Made by a program: the position numbers and the translations under genes. The notes under the pieces are model-generated. The model was not told where the DNA came from, did no database searches, and saw only the letters and a list, made by a program, of their open reading frames with translations. A stretch of 64,000 nt of DNA from Bugulina stolonifera (Eukaryota > Bryozoa > Gymnolaemata > Cheilostomatida > Bugulidae), in contig OW285187.1 of assembly GCA_935421135.1 (NCBI GenBank), positions 2,728,001 to 2,792,000 of the forward strand. Reading direction: 5' to 3'. Shown here piece after piece: positions 26,801 through 38,060 of this stretch (positions are counted from its first letter, which is position 1; every line of letters starts with the position of its first letter).

Positions 26801-28654
26801 AATATGTAGCATTGGTATTAATTCGATATACACATTGTTATAGAAACATGCGAAGTACTATTCCCTTTGAAACTTCTTGAGTGGATCTAAGTTGGTACTA
26901 AAATTTCTAAGATGGCTGAAAGTTTGTTTGGAAGTTAGTTAAGACTCACTAGCTCATTTTTTTACAACATGGTGTTGGAAAAAGTCAAAAAAATGATGGA
27001 CTATGTTGGTATGTTTGTGCCACAGACATACTTTGGTGTGCTTGCACCGTAGACTTAAACTGTAAAAGATTATTTTCAGAAAAAATGAAGTCTCCAACAC
27101 AAACATGTCACATGTAGTGCAATAATACGTAGTAATGAACAATGAATAATAATTACTATTACAAACAAAGCAATCACACTGGTATTTTAGCAAATACTTG
27201 TATTTTACCAACAATACCATATATTAGAATTATAATGCATGTATTATACATAGACTTGTACATGTAGAATAACTAGTTACCAAGAATATAATGTGTTCCT
27301 CTCCAATCGAAATGGTCAAGCAGAAATCTTGAGAAGGGTGCTAGGGCGAAGACACCAATACCAGTTCCAGACATGGCTAGACCGGTAGCAAGGGCTCTCT
27401 TCTTGGTAAAATAAACACTCACCGCTATCATAGTGGACAGTCCAACCATGCAGAAACCTACACCTGTGACAGCAAATGTGAGTGCTATGGAAGTTCTGTA
27501 CGTTGTTAGAAAAGTATAACAAAAAAACAGGTACAATTCACTCTACACTCCTATTACATCTACCACTATGTCTTAGTGCATACATGTGTGTTGTCAGTTA
27601 TACATGTGTATTTATTATTGGAATATCAAGTAGTAAGAACATAGAGTATGTAGTTACCTCCCATGACACCATATACCAACTGAAATACTACTATAGACGG
27701 AGAGAAGGTACTGAGGACAAGGACAAATGAAGTAGTCAGACAGCCAGCTATACAGATGGTTCGGTAGCCATATTTGTTTATCAGTGCTCCCACTACTGGC
27801 GCTGAAACAGGAAGGAAATATGAATAAATCTAGGGAATCATCTAGCACTAAATACATATACATGTACAGGAGTACGTGTACGTGTAAGTATGATACATGT
27901 AACCAATGTGCATGTAATTAATGTACGTGTAAGTAATGTACATATATAGGTGCTATACACGTAAGTTATGTGTACATGATGCACGTGTAAGTGTTACACA
28001 TGACGTAAGTTATGTATACGTAATGTACATGTGCGTGCAAATTCTATACATGTAAGCAATGCATGAGTAAGTAATGTGCAAGTTATGTACATGTACAAGT
28101 GTACATATAGGCGTTATACATGTAAGTTATGTGTACGTAATGTACGTGTAAGTATTATACATACGAGGGATGTACATACCAACTATCGAGTAAACACCAT
28201 AAAGTAGAGAACTCGCTAGACTTGTACTTTTCACGCTAGAGTTGAAATATTCTGCATAATGGTCCAGAAAAATTCCAAAACTGTAGCCTACTCCTTCTAG
28301 AGTAAACACAACAATAAAGGAAGCTAAGCAGATCACCCAACCCCAACCACCATCTGGAGTAGCAGGTTCTTGGTCTACATAATATTCAAGTTTCAGGTGT
28401 CATGGATACTAGGCGATAATAATGAGTATGCACTTTGCACATCACGTAGGTGTATGCTACATACAAATACTGTACATACAATGTATGTTCCAAGTCTACA
28501 TCAACTACTGATAGATGAGCTATCTCAGACCTGTTAGAGCTGCTGGGTTGTCTGTCAACAATAACTTCTCACTCTCCAGCACTGCGTCCAAAGGTCTAGC
28601 TTTGTCTTCTCCACTGAAGTCATCCCTGCGCTGGGCACTCTGCTTCACATCCAT
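23811..28654 (-). CDS. Gene C: MCT/SLC16-like transporter, complete
   Basis: Putative 12-TM carrier of about 589 residues on the minus strand. Exons in order of translation: 28654-28531, 28374-28180, 27801-27658, 27463-27281, 26774-26552, 26421-26190, 25628-25400, 25227-25045, 24637-24512, 23941-23811 (stop TAG). Junctions and phases agree throughout. PDGGWGW is at residues 48-54, followed by TM1; YFTKKRALATG marks TM5; the TM6-TM7 loop (about 235-395) holds RRPMYNKDVFYSGS near 332-345; ICNTAGR opens TM9; the last exon (YDVTEDYDATFYMGG) encodes TM12 and a short tail. Exons 2, 3, 4, 7, 8 and 9 have the same lengths as in gene D, its head-to-head neighbour, so the two are recent relatives. A 44-bp minisatellite fills the intron just after exon 9. 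A putative AATAAA is at 23751-23746. Confidence 0.92.
24192..24505 (-). repeat. 44-bp minisatellite in last intron of gene C
   Basis: About seven copies with a 44-bp period (GAGATATGACTGCCATAG at 24255, 24299, 24343, 24387 and on). In transcript sense it starts about 15 bp after the exon 9 donor. Confidence 0.9.
27860..28170. repeat. GTACATGTAAGT-rich run, gene C intron 2
   Basis: Degenerate tandem words of ATGTACRTGTAAGT, several resembling splice donors, next to the exon 2 donor at 28179. Confidence 0.75.
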
Positions 28655-28696
28655 TGGTAGCAATAGCGTATTGTAACAGTGGTGTAATATATGCAG

Positions 28697-30311
28697 CTAC
28701 AATACAAGATTCGCCACAAGTAATATAACTATCCCGTGGGCTAACCTGCTACTAGATGGCTTGTGTAGTCTATCTATACTGTATTTTATCTCTTCGTACA
28801 ATGCGCTACCGTACCACTCAAATAGAAAGTGAATAACACCTGTACCAATCGTTCTTGGATCCTCTAAACTATTCACCGAGTGTGAACAGAAGACACTGTG
28901 GTGATTTTAATTGTAGTGTATTCATATGTACATGCTTTTACCAGGATGGTATTCTACAAACTATTCAGATGTATGGCATTCATACTAATGCCGACGCTAC
29001 TGTGCGTTTACCTGTATAATATGTTGTCAAGATATAAATGTTAATCATCTATGAAGTAGAACAGCTAAATGTACTTATATTTATACTTACAACATCTTTA
29101 GCATAGGTACATGTATCTTTAATTTTTAGTTAGTTAAGCTATTATTATAATATATAATATTGTATTACATTGTGACTATGCATGTACATGTTTTATAACC
29201 ATTGGTTGGCATTAGTAATATGTATAATTTACTTGAATGTGTATGTAAGTAAAATGCTACCTTTATAGTGTTTATACGATTATCCCAGGGTATATAAATA
29301 ATACTTGCAATATCTACATGTAGATTGTAGCTGGCATTCTACAGTATAATAAATACAGTATTTACATTTGCTGTTTACATTTGCTGGATAATGTGGATAA
29401 TGAGTAAAACGATGAACTTTAATAGAATTTATTTATTAAAAAATTTAAATGCCGATATCACTTAGAACTCTGAGTACCTGTTTGATCAATGAGGGGGCTA
29501 AGCACATGTGTAAGTATAACATATAACACCTACCTCACGGTGTCTATCTCAGGGTCTGCCCAGTGTTTTTCTAGCCTGCTGCCTAAGTATCTACTGTCTG
29601 CACTGTAGGCTATTACTGAAACAATGACCAGCGCTTTGCTACATACATTCTACATGCTTGTACGCACACTTTATAATGGAGTAGGAGCTCATTATATAAA
29701 ACAAGTCAGCTCAGGTGTTGCCAATGACCAATAGCCAACCACTCTCAATGACCGCTTGTACAAGCAGATAGTGTGGTCAGTTACATACAGTAGCCTCCAT
29801 GCATGGCAGATGTCAGGAGTTACAAATAACTAGCTCCGTGACCAGAGGCACTGGCTCTGATGGTGACCAATACAGTGACCAATGAGGTGACCAGTCTTTT
29901 ACCAGCAAGGGTCAGTTACGTCATGTATGGGTGCATGTAAAGGGAAACCAGTGAGCATAATGCTGCTAGGTGTGTACATATTTACAGAGCTTGCAAAATA
30001 TAGCGTAATATCTATTAATATACCTACATGCAACGCATAATTATTATTACACATGTAAATATATTACATATTATATAACACAGTAATACAATAAATGATA
30101 ATATATAACACAAAGCATGGAAATGGTATTACAAGTCATATTATATTACTTGTGTATACATTATATTACATCAAACTATAACAGATACACGAAGCATAAA
30201 GTCAGCACACTTACCTCCTGCTGCTGCTGTTATATGAAGCACAGATGCTGTATATCTATATAATATACTTCTATGCAGGTTAATATATAGACAACAATGC
30301 ATATCTATCAT
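28697..30311 (-). CDS. Unrecognised small gene between C and D
   Basis: I do not recognise this protein. Three minus-strand exons join in phase: 30311-30215 (a tentative start ATG), 29615-29534 and 28895-28697 (stop TAG), about 125 residues. Exons 2 and 3 look protein-like: segments such as RYLGSRLEKHWADPEID, VIHFLFEWYGSALYEEIKY and a hydrophobic end (HGIVILLVANLVL) that could be a tail anchor. Evidence is the good acceptors and donors (TTTCAG, GTAAGT, GTAGGT), matching phases 1 and 2, and an open frame of 66 codons in the last exon in AT-rich DNA. The 5' part is uncertain: another open stretch at 30800-30709 (LGEKAVELISCRLFLK) might belong to it but its phase does not fit. The stop lies only about 40 bp before the start of gene C, so it could instead be upstream exons of a C transcript, although splicing into C exon 1 meets a stop. 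Confidence 0.4.
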
Positions 30312-30415
30312 TAATACAACTAACTTAATAAGATCGTGTAAATGGCTATCGATACACACGCAATAGGTATAATATTATATACACATCTTATAATCATTGA
30401 TGAAAATACATGTGT

Positions 30416-30675
30416 CATGTTCTGTGTATGTAGTAAGTGCTGTGTACGTAGTAAGTGCTGTGTATGTAGTAAGTGCTGTGTACGTAGTAAGTGCTGTGTA
30501 TGTAGTAAGTGCTGTGTACGTAGTAAGTGCTGTATACGTAGTAAGTGCTGTGTACGTAGTAAGTGCTGTGTACGTAGTAAGTGCTGTGTACGTAGTAAGT
30601 GCTTCATACGTAGTAAGTGCTGTGTATGTAGTAAGTGCTGTGTATGTAGTAAGTGCTGTGTATGTAGTAAGTACA
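30416..30675. repeat. 18-bp minisatellite between C and D
   Basis: About fourteen copies of TGCTGTGTACGTAGTAAG. It generates long Cys/Lys, Val/Ser and Leu/His open frames that are not genes. Confidence 0.95.
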
Positions 30676-30800
30676 CTGTACGAGTACGTAGCATTGCAAA
30701 TGTGTACCTTCTCATAAACTCTGTTCCACACAGATGAAGTTTTCAAGAATAATCGACAAGATATTAACTCCACAGCCTTTTCTCCAAGAACCAATAGCAT

Positions 30801-32999
30801 TAACTACGTTGCTTTCAAATGCATATACATGTTTACACGCACTACTATACCCAGGTTACATAAGATATAATAAAAATGTGTGTCAGCACGATGAGTAGGC
30901 ATTTTATAATAATACCATTCATATTTTCAAGATATCCCAGAATGCTCTGTTACTCATATGATTGTAGAAGGTTATTGTTAGATTACCCCAATCTGGGGAA
31001 TCAGTGATTTATAACAATGAGAAATATAGCCAACATGTAAATTTAACGCAGACATGATCGTATTTGATAGTAGACCCTCTATTGCAGTCAAACTACTCAA
31101 GTGTTCACAGTAATACTATAATATACTCATTCATGTGTGTACAATATACATGTACATGCAGTGTTTGAAGTGCGGTTATATGAAGTATGCGGTGTGTACC
31201 CACCTCAATTTTAGTGGTTATACGGCCAGCAGGCGTGTACCCTTATTTTAATAGCTAGTTTCCCTCCCCCCATGCAGTCACTGTGGACCTGATAGTAAAG
31301 TGGTAGAGTGCTTGAGTATCATTCATAGGGATGTGGATTCGAATCTCACTAGAGTATAATTTTTTTCACTTTAATAATTCACTAATTTCTTCGCTACTAT
31401 AAGATTATGTGGGTAGCTATACAATACTAATCTGTAAGATTGCATGCACCGTATACCCATCTCATTTGTTTCACTTCGAGCACTGTGTGCATGTACATTG
31501 GATATACATTTTACTTGTGTTAGTAAACAGATTCCAATCAATTACATGTACATGGCATGTAGTTTCCTGGGTGTGTGTTGCGTACATTTCTGAGTAAATC
31601 GTCATGTACACGTATATAAATTGTATGCATAGGAAAATTTATGTACATGTGTGTCGGTGAATCTTGTGTACAGTGCACTATGCTGTGCCACAAGAAGTTT
31701 AGAGATTGTCAGTTTACTGTACATGTAATGTATGTTGCCTGATGTTAAACAACATAGAGTTATCTGTCCTTTTCTATGATTTTTAGAGATGGAAAAATTG
31801 CAGACATATTACGTATTAGCATAATACATACGTACAATTCCATTCCAACATAGTTTATGGAGTTATGGTAATGCATTGGATTACTATGACACTAATCAAA
31901 CTAATATTGTACTATTTTGCATTATTTCAAGTTATATTATCATGTAAGATGAGGTGATTTTTTTCAAGCAGTTTCGAACATAAGAGTTGTCTTCTCTTAA
32001 CTAACTGGAACCCACTTACATGTAACTCCAAATTATTTTCTGTTTTTTTCAAATCCAATTTCTAACCTCCATTAAATTTTGATACATGTATAAAGTTTGT
32101 TGCTAATGGCATCGGATACATGTTTGTAATTATTATAACTATTATATAATTTATCATAAGGTGAAGACTGAATTGCTCTCCCAGCAGGCCAGCAAGATGC
32201 CCGGCAAACATATTTAATTTCATCTTCTGAGTTCATGTTATTATAGTTTTTACAACAATTTAGAGATGCAAAGATATGTTTTACCAGCTTGACCTAAATA
32301 AATCATCTCTAATGCAACGTATAATACAACGTGGATTGTTTATTAGTCACTTCCAGATTTCCCTTTGTGACGACTGATAACATTAAACAGGTCACTGACT
32401 TAATTTACTCAAATTCAAAGACTTCCTTTATAAGATGAATCAGCTCTACTGCCAGCAGCCCATTGGACTGTCACACATGTTGTATGAATTAGTTTTTAAA
32501 ATATGGGTGAAAATTAGGTTATATCTGCAAATGAATTTGAACAGTGGCATATTACTATAATGTTGGTTGTCGTGTGCTAGCAGTCAAAAAGTAGCTATGA
32601 GGTAGGTACACTTTGTAAGTTCATGTAGGATAACTGTTAACAAATCACCATTTGAATCAATTTATCATTAGAAAATGGTAAAGTAATGCATGCTTTCTTA
32701 AAGTTATGCAGATGATTTGTAGCGTTTCTAGACGCGGGATCCTGGTATTCTGACATCAGAAAAATTAAGACAAAGTTCGAGCCCTAGATCACGATACAAT
32801 AGATTAAATACAATACACGTAGTAGAATTACAGTAATACAGTAATACAATAGTACATGTACGTTAATTTGTGTGATATTTTGGGGTTTAGTGTTTAGTTA
32901 ATCGGTCATAGCTAATAGTTATGTGTATCTAAATCGCAATCTAGATAACATAGACGAGTTTAAGCATAGCTGATATCCGTGCCTATTCACCTCTATGTT
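30801..32999. other. Gap upstream of gene D
   Basis: 2.2 kb holding the tRNA-like segment at 31286, one AGTTGTCTTC motif at 31985 and a TTCGAGCCC box near 32778. No coding exon recognised; presumably it includes the gene D promoter. Confidence 0.5.
31286..31356 (+). repeat. tRNA-like segment, probable SINE relic
   Basis: It has an A-box-like stretch (TAGTAAAGTGGTAGAGTGC) and a B-box-like stretch (GGATTCGAATC) at tRNA spacing, but the acceptor and anticodon stems pair poorly. I read it as a tRNA-derived SINE head or tRNA relic, not a working tRNA gene. Confidence 0.4.
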
Positions 33000-35900
33000 A
33001 TGATGTATGCTTACACCAGTTCGCTGACGGATGCCACTCAAGTAAAGTCAGCTGGTTCGCTGCAGAACAGGAAGTCCCGTCAACAAGACGAACAAATGAA
33101 TGAGTGCCTACCATCAGAAAAGCTACTTGAAGTCAAGGACATTTCTTTATCAGGAAGCACAGTTTTCGATTCCGGTAGGTAAAGATTTTGATTTCATATA
33201 AAAGTGTTTATATACCTATTAGTGTTATACCTTTATATCTGACATCTCACCGGTAAGATAAAATATATTGGAGCTACATGACCGTAATAAAGGAGACTAT
33301 ATACTTATGGTAGCTCTACCAGCAGTCTTTCTGAATACACATAAATTGATCATTGGCTTTGGGCACATTCTGTATTAGTAATATCGACTCGTGCTAGAAA
33401 AGTAGGAGAAAGATTGTTTGGTTTCAATGGTGACATATAAAAACCAGAGTACTAACACCACTGCTAAAACTGCTACCAAGATAATGAGCTGATCCTTCCA
33501 TCCCATACTGTTAGGGCACTGAAATGGTTTCAGCTTTTGGTGAAGCTTTAAGGCAATGCATGAATCCTACTTAGAGGTGTTCATATTTTATACAAAAACT
33601 GTATTTATGCATTTACGCAGGTTATGATGACGTAGCACCAGATGGAGGCTGGGGATGGGTCATATGTTTAGCTTCATTTTGGAACAGCTTTATGATAGAT
33701 GGCATTGCATACACCTTTGGAGTTATTTTACCTGAATATTCAGCATTCTTTGGTTCCAGTGTGGGCAGCACCAGCCTAGCCAACTCCTTGCTGAGTGGAA
33801 TCTACGTCCTAGTAGGTAGGAACAACTCCTTCACAATACAGTAGACTGAAAAAACTCCTCTCACAATACAGTAGACTGAAAAACTCCTCTCACAATACAG
33901 TAGACCAGCAAACCCTCTCACAGTGCAGTAGACTGGCAAAACCCCTCACAGTGCAGTAGACTGACAAAAATCCCTCACAATCCAATTTTCTGTTCTTACT
34001 ATTATAACGTCATGTTACCTGTCTATTACTACTAGTTATAACTCCATTTACTTACCTTTTAGACATTTGTCTCGTATTGTAGATTGTAGAGGCTAGCTAC
34101 ACGGAGTCTAGCAAAGTAGTTCACTATCTATCCATTACAGAACATATAGAATATGATTATTTACAATAGACAAATATCAATAACCATTAATGTGAGGGAA
34201 AATACAAGCAGTAATCATGTAAACACCTGACATTGAAGATGTTGAGAAGTCAGCCAGTTTTTCTGAAGTGCTATTACATTTATACACATTATGTATAATC
34301 TGGCATGTGCGCTAGTGTGAGTTGTCTTCCTTTTCTCTCTGTTTAAAGAGAGGAAAACCTTTCATCTACTATTATACGGTGTACTACCAAAAATGCTACC
34401 AACGTTATTATACTATGCAGCGCTTGCACTGTAAGACGATATTAGATACCAACTGACAGTCACGGATATTTGCTTCCATTGCAGGACCTATAGTCGGTGC
34501 ATTGATAAACAAGTATGGCTGCCGCTCTGTGAGCCTTGCCGGTAGTGTGATTGGTACACTCACATTTTTAGTCAGCATCTTCTCTCCATCAATAGCTGTG
34601 TTTCATATAGTATATGGTGTTATTGGAGGTACGTATGCTAGTATACTCTTGCATGTATATACAGCATGTAAATACCTCTAACAATGGGAGCATACTTGTA
34701 GGGACACCATCACCCAGTTACTGTTTTAGTAAGAAGCACCACAGTAATATTTGGTATATCTAGAGCAAGAGAAGTTTATGTTGCAATCAGGTGCTATTTT
34801 AGTCCTCATTCTTGTTGTGTTAGCAAAGAGAGCCTTGCCTTGGGTGTACGTGTTGCTGAAAACCTGAATGTGTCGGTTTTTTAAAATACACATTACGGGC
34901 TATGTTGTCTTTTCTATTTCAATGTTTCATACACTATGCATTGTAGAGCCAACTCTTTATTATACCATTTAGGGCTAGGATTTGGAATGATATATCTACC
35001 AACCATTGTTGGAGTTGGTATATACTTTAAGAAAAAGCGAGCGATAGCAACAGGAATAGCTGTGGCAGGAAGTGGATTTGGTACATTTGCTTTGGCACCG
35101 ATGTCTGAATATCTACTCAATCACTTTGATTGGAAAGGCACACACTTTTTCTTTGGTAAGCCACCATTTGTGTCATAAGATATTGTACATGTACATGTCG
35201 AATGTCACATTGACAGATTTGCTACATACCAGTGCATCAGTAACTCCTCATTTACAGCTGGGTTACTAATGCGGTGCTGTGTATTCCTCCTTTAAAGCTG
35301 GGTTACTAATGCAGTGCTGTGTGTTCCTCATTTACAGCTGGGTTACTAATGCAGTGCTGTGTGTTCCTCCTTTACAGCTGGGTTACTAATGCAGTGCTGT
35401 GTATTCTCTGGGCTGATGAGACCACTACCTGTGAGGAAAATATTACCAAGAACCAGAGATTCTGAGTCTCCTTCATCAGAAAAGAAGTTGCTGTTAAACG
35501 GCACGGCATCAAGCGGCCTGCCACCAGAGGGAGACGACCAAGGGCATGATGTGGAGAAATATGATGTATCTAAATATAATGCAGAAAAATCCAACAGTCC
35601 AGCAACCTGTGATAAAATATGCAGGTGTGCAACCGGTGTATGTTTTGATATGCCTTCACTATACCAATGTGGATGTACTAGCAGCTGAATGTTCATGAAT
35701 TGTGGAAGCTCATGTTTGCTGAGCATTGTTTTAAATGGACATAAACAGCCATAAGCATAGACGTATGTGTTATGTAACTTCGTAAACTTCGGCCTTAACC
35801 TAAATGTGTAAATAGTGTAGACATGGATAATTATTTAGTTAGTACCAATTCCTATAGTATCTGTATGGGTTGTCCAGACAAACTCCAGCGCCTACATGTA

Positions 35901-38060
35901 TAGGTGCACTCTCTGGAACCTAGGTTATCACTATTTAGCTCCAATTCAGTGAAATAACAGTTCTTGTTTAAAAGCGTTAAACTGGATTAAGTTTTATCAA
36001 ATACCTCTCATGGATTTTAGGAAAAGAATACATTCAGTTGGAGAATTACATGGAAATGCTTTGGTCCAGTCACAGTATAGCCTTAGTCCCAGACTGCATG
36101 CCAGTGCATATATCGGTTTACCATCTAGAACACCTAAAGAAGTAGCGCAAGATCTTAGGCGACCGATGTACAGAAAAGATATTTTCTACAGTGGATCAGT
36201 TTTTAACATCGACAGCACGTATTCAGATGCTGGATTTGGCAGCATAACAGAGGCAGAAGTGAGGAGATTATCACTCAGGTTGCATTATATGTAGAATATT
36301 GAGATAATTGGCAATATTTAGTTTTATGTTGAATGTGAAACAATTACATTGTATTATTCTGTATTTCCTACAAGTACTTCATTAGATGTACATGTACGAG
36401 TATACATGTATATGTCAACCTAATGAATCATACGCTAAAAATATTTTTGGTCAGACGAGATGCTAAAGCATATTTTAGATGTAAACTGACGGTACTAAAA
36501 GTTGTGTTCTCTAGATACATTACACGTTCAATGCTTTCAACTTTTTAGCAAATTACAAGTGACAGATCATGTTTGAGCAGACTACCGAAGCCTGTGGGTG
36601 ATATACTCAAAGAGATGACTGATCCACACGTGTTGAAACACCGAGGTTTGCTAGTATTATGTGCCGTTAACTTCTTCTTTATGATGGGATTTCAGATACC
36701 AATAATCTTCTCAGCAAACAGAGCAAAGGAGTACGGCATCGATGATGAAAAGGCAGCACTACTTGTTTCTATTATGGGTGAGTGTGTGACTTCATATCTA
36801 AATGTTACACTCTCCTAGTGAGTGGTTGATTGGTTGACTAACTAGCTGACCAGATGGCGATAGGCTAACTGACCAGATGGTGATAGGCTAACTGACCAGA
36901 TGGGGATAGGTTAACTGACCAGATGGGGATAGGTTAACTGACCAGATGGGGATAGGTTAACTGACCAGATGGGGATAGGCTAACTGACCAGATGGGGATA
37001 GGTTAACTGACCAGATGGGGATAGGTTAACTGACCAGATGAGGATAGGCTAACTGACCAGATGGGGATAGGCTAACTGACCAGATGGGGATAGGCTAACT
37101 GACCAGATGGGGATAGGTTAACTGAATAATCAGCTTTTTATTTTGGGTGACCGATTTAGAGATTGTACTGAATATTATGCAATATTACAAACTGTTGTAT
37201 TATTTTGCACCCTTTTACATGTATATGTTTCCATATAGGAATTTGCAACACTGCCGGACGGATACTGTTTGGATTCCTAGTCGTGTTCATCCCTGGACTC
37301 TCCACTCTTCTGCTAAATAACGTCTGCATGATAGTAACAGCCATTTCTGTCTTACTCACTCCTTTCACCACTTCGTTTACACAGATGGCTCTGGCTATTG
37401 CAACTTACGGAATCTTGTCATGTAGGTAAAGTAGAATCATCTCCTCCGGGTGCCGGAATACATTATACAATTTGTTAGATTTTTCGCTAATTTACCTGGA
37501 ACTTGGTTGACATAAGCCGTCCTTTGTACTTTGCAGCTACGTTTATATCACTAATGTCGGTAATAGTGTGTGACCTGATAGGGGTGGACAAGCTGACAAA
37601 TGCTTATGGACTAATCTGCCTACTGCGTGGAATGACTTGTATATTCGGGTCGCCTTTGGGAGGTGAGTGATGCAGCATACTACGGAGCCAAATGGCAACT
37701 AGCGCCAAAATTTTATTTTGGTTAATTTAGGTGAATTCAGGAGAGGGGAAGGGGCTCATTTATTAGATAAGACTTATGCTTTTATGGACAAGTATGTATC
37801 CTCATGCTAGAGTAGGCAGCAATCTAAGCATGTATTATAGGGGTAAGCAGACTCTCTGCCCATTTTTGTGCCGATACGCTCGATGAAGACGTAGTGGTTT
37901 ATACATTATTGTAGGGATGCTGTATGACTTGACGGGAAGCTACGACGTAACCTTCTATGTGGGAGGAGCCAGCATGCTGATAGGTGGATGTTTCTCTCTA
38001 CTGCTTCATCTAAACTGTATTCATTCTTCGGGGAATAAGTCGATTCCAGAAAATACATAA
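33000..38060 (+). CDS. Gene D: MCT/SLC16-like transporter, complete
   Basis: Putative 12-TM carrier of about 621 residues. Exons: 33000-33174, 33621-33815, 34485-34628, 34973-35155, 35378-35624, 36021-36258, 36549-36777, 37239-37421, 37537-37662, 37915-38060 (stop TAA). The start is the first in-frame ATG (a second follows at once); exon 1 is weakly constrained. PDGGWGW is at 65-71; YFKKKRAIATG is at TM5; the loop is hydrophilic, with GELHGNA and RRPMYRKDIFYSGSV; ICNTAGRILFG is at TM9; YDLTGSYDVTFYVGG is in the last exon. The exon 6 end was set at GCAGAA/gtgagg because only this donor keeps frame with exon 7. Exon 5 has a 4-copy array of its acceptor upstream, and a 23-bp minisatellite fills the intron after exon 7. 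Exon lengths match gene C closely; gene E is its tail-to-tail neighbour. Confidence 0.92.
33820..33980 (+). repeat. About 33-bp repeat just after exon 2 donor of gene D
   Basis: Five copies of a unit with CTCACAATACAGTAGACTG, beginning within 10 bp of the donor at 33816. They are intronic only. Confidence 0.8.
35245..35404 (+). repeat. 40-bp, 4-copy array over exon 5 acceptor of gene D
   Basis: Four exact-length copies at 35245, 35285, 35325 and 35365. Each includes the tract, TTTACAG (TTTAAAG in copy 2) and the exon start CTGGGTTACTAATGCAGTGC. Copy 4 is the real acceptor (35377). Copies 1 and 3 keep AG with the same context. Confidence 0.9.
36835..37123 (+). repeat. 23-bp minisatellite in gene D intron 7
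   Basis: About twelve copies of CTGACCAGATGGGGATAGGT-TAA, starting 60 bp after the donor at 36778. Confidence 0.92.

Noticed and set aside
30416..30675. CRISPR-like regular array
   Set aside because: Units are directly adjacent with no unique spacers, and the window is eukaryotic; the same holds for the arrays at 45018, 49555 and 36835.
30320..30800. Open frames of 106 to 141 codons on both strands
   Set aside because: They come from the 18-bp minisatellite; only the non-repeat part near 30709-30800 remains a weak exon candidate.
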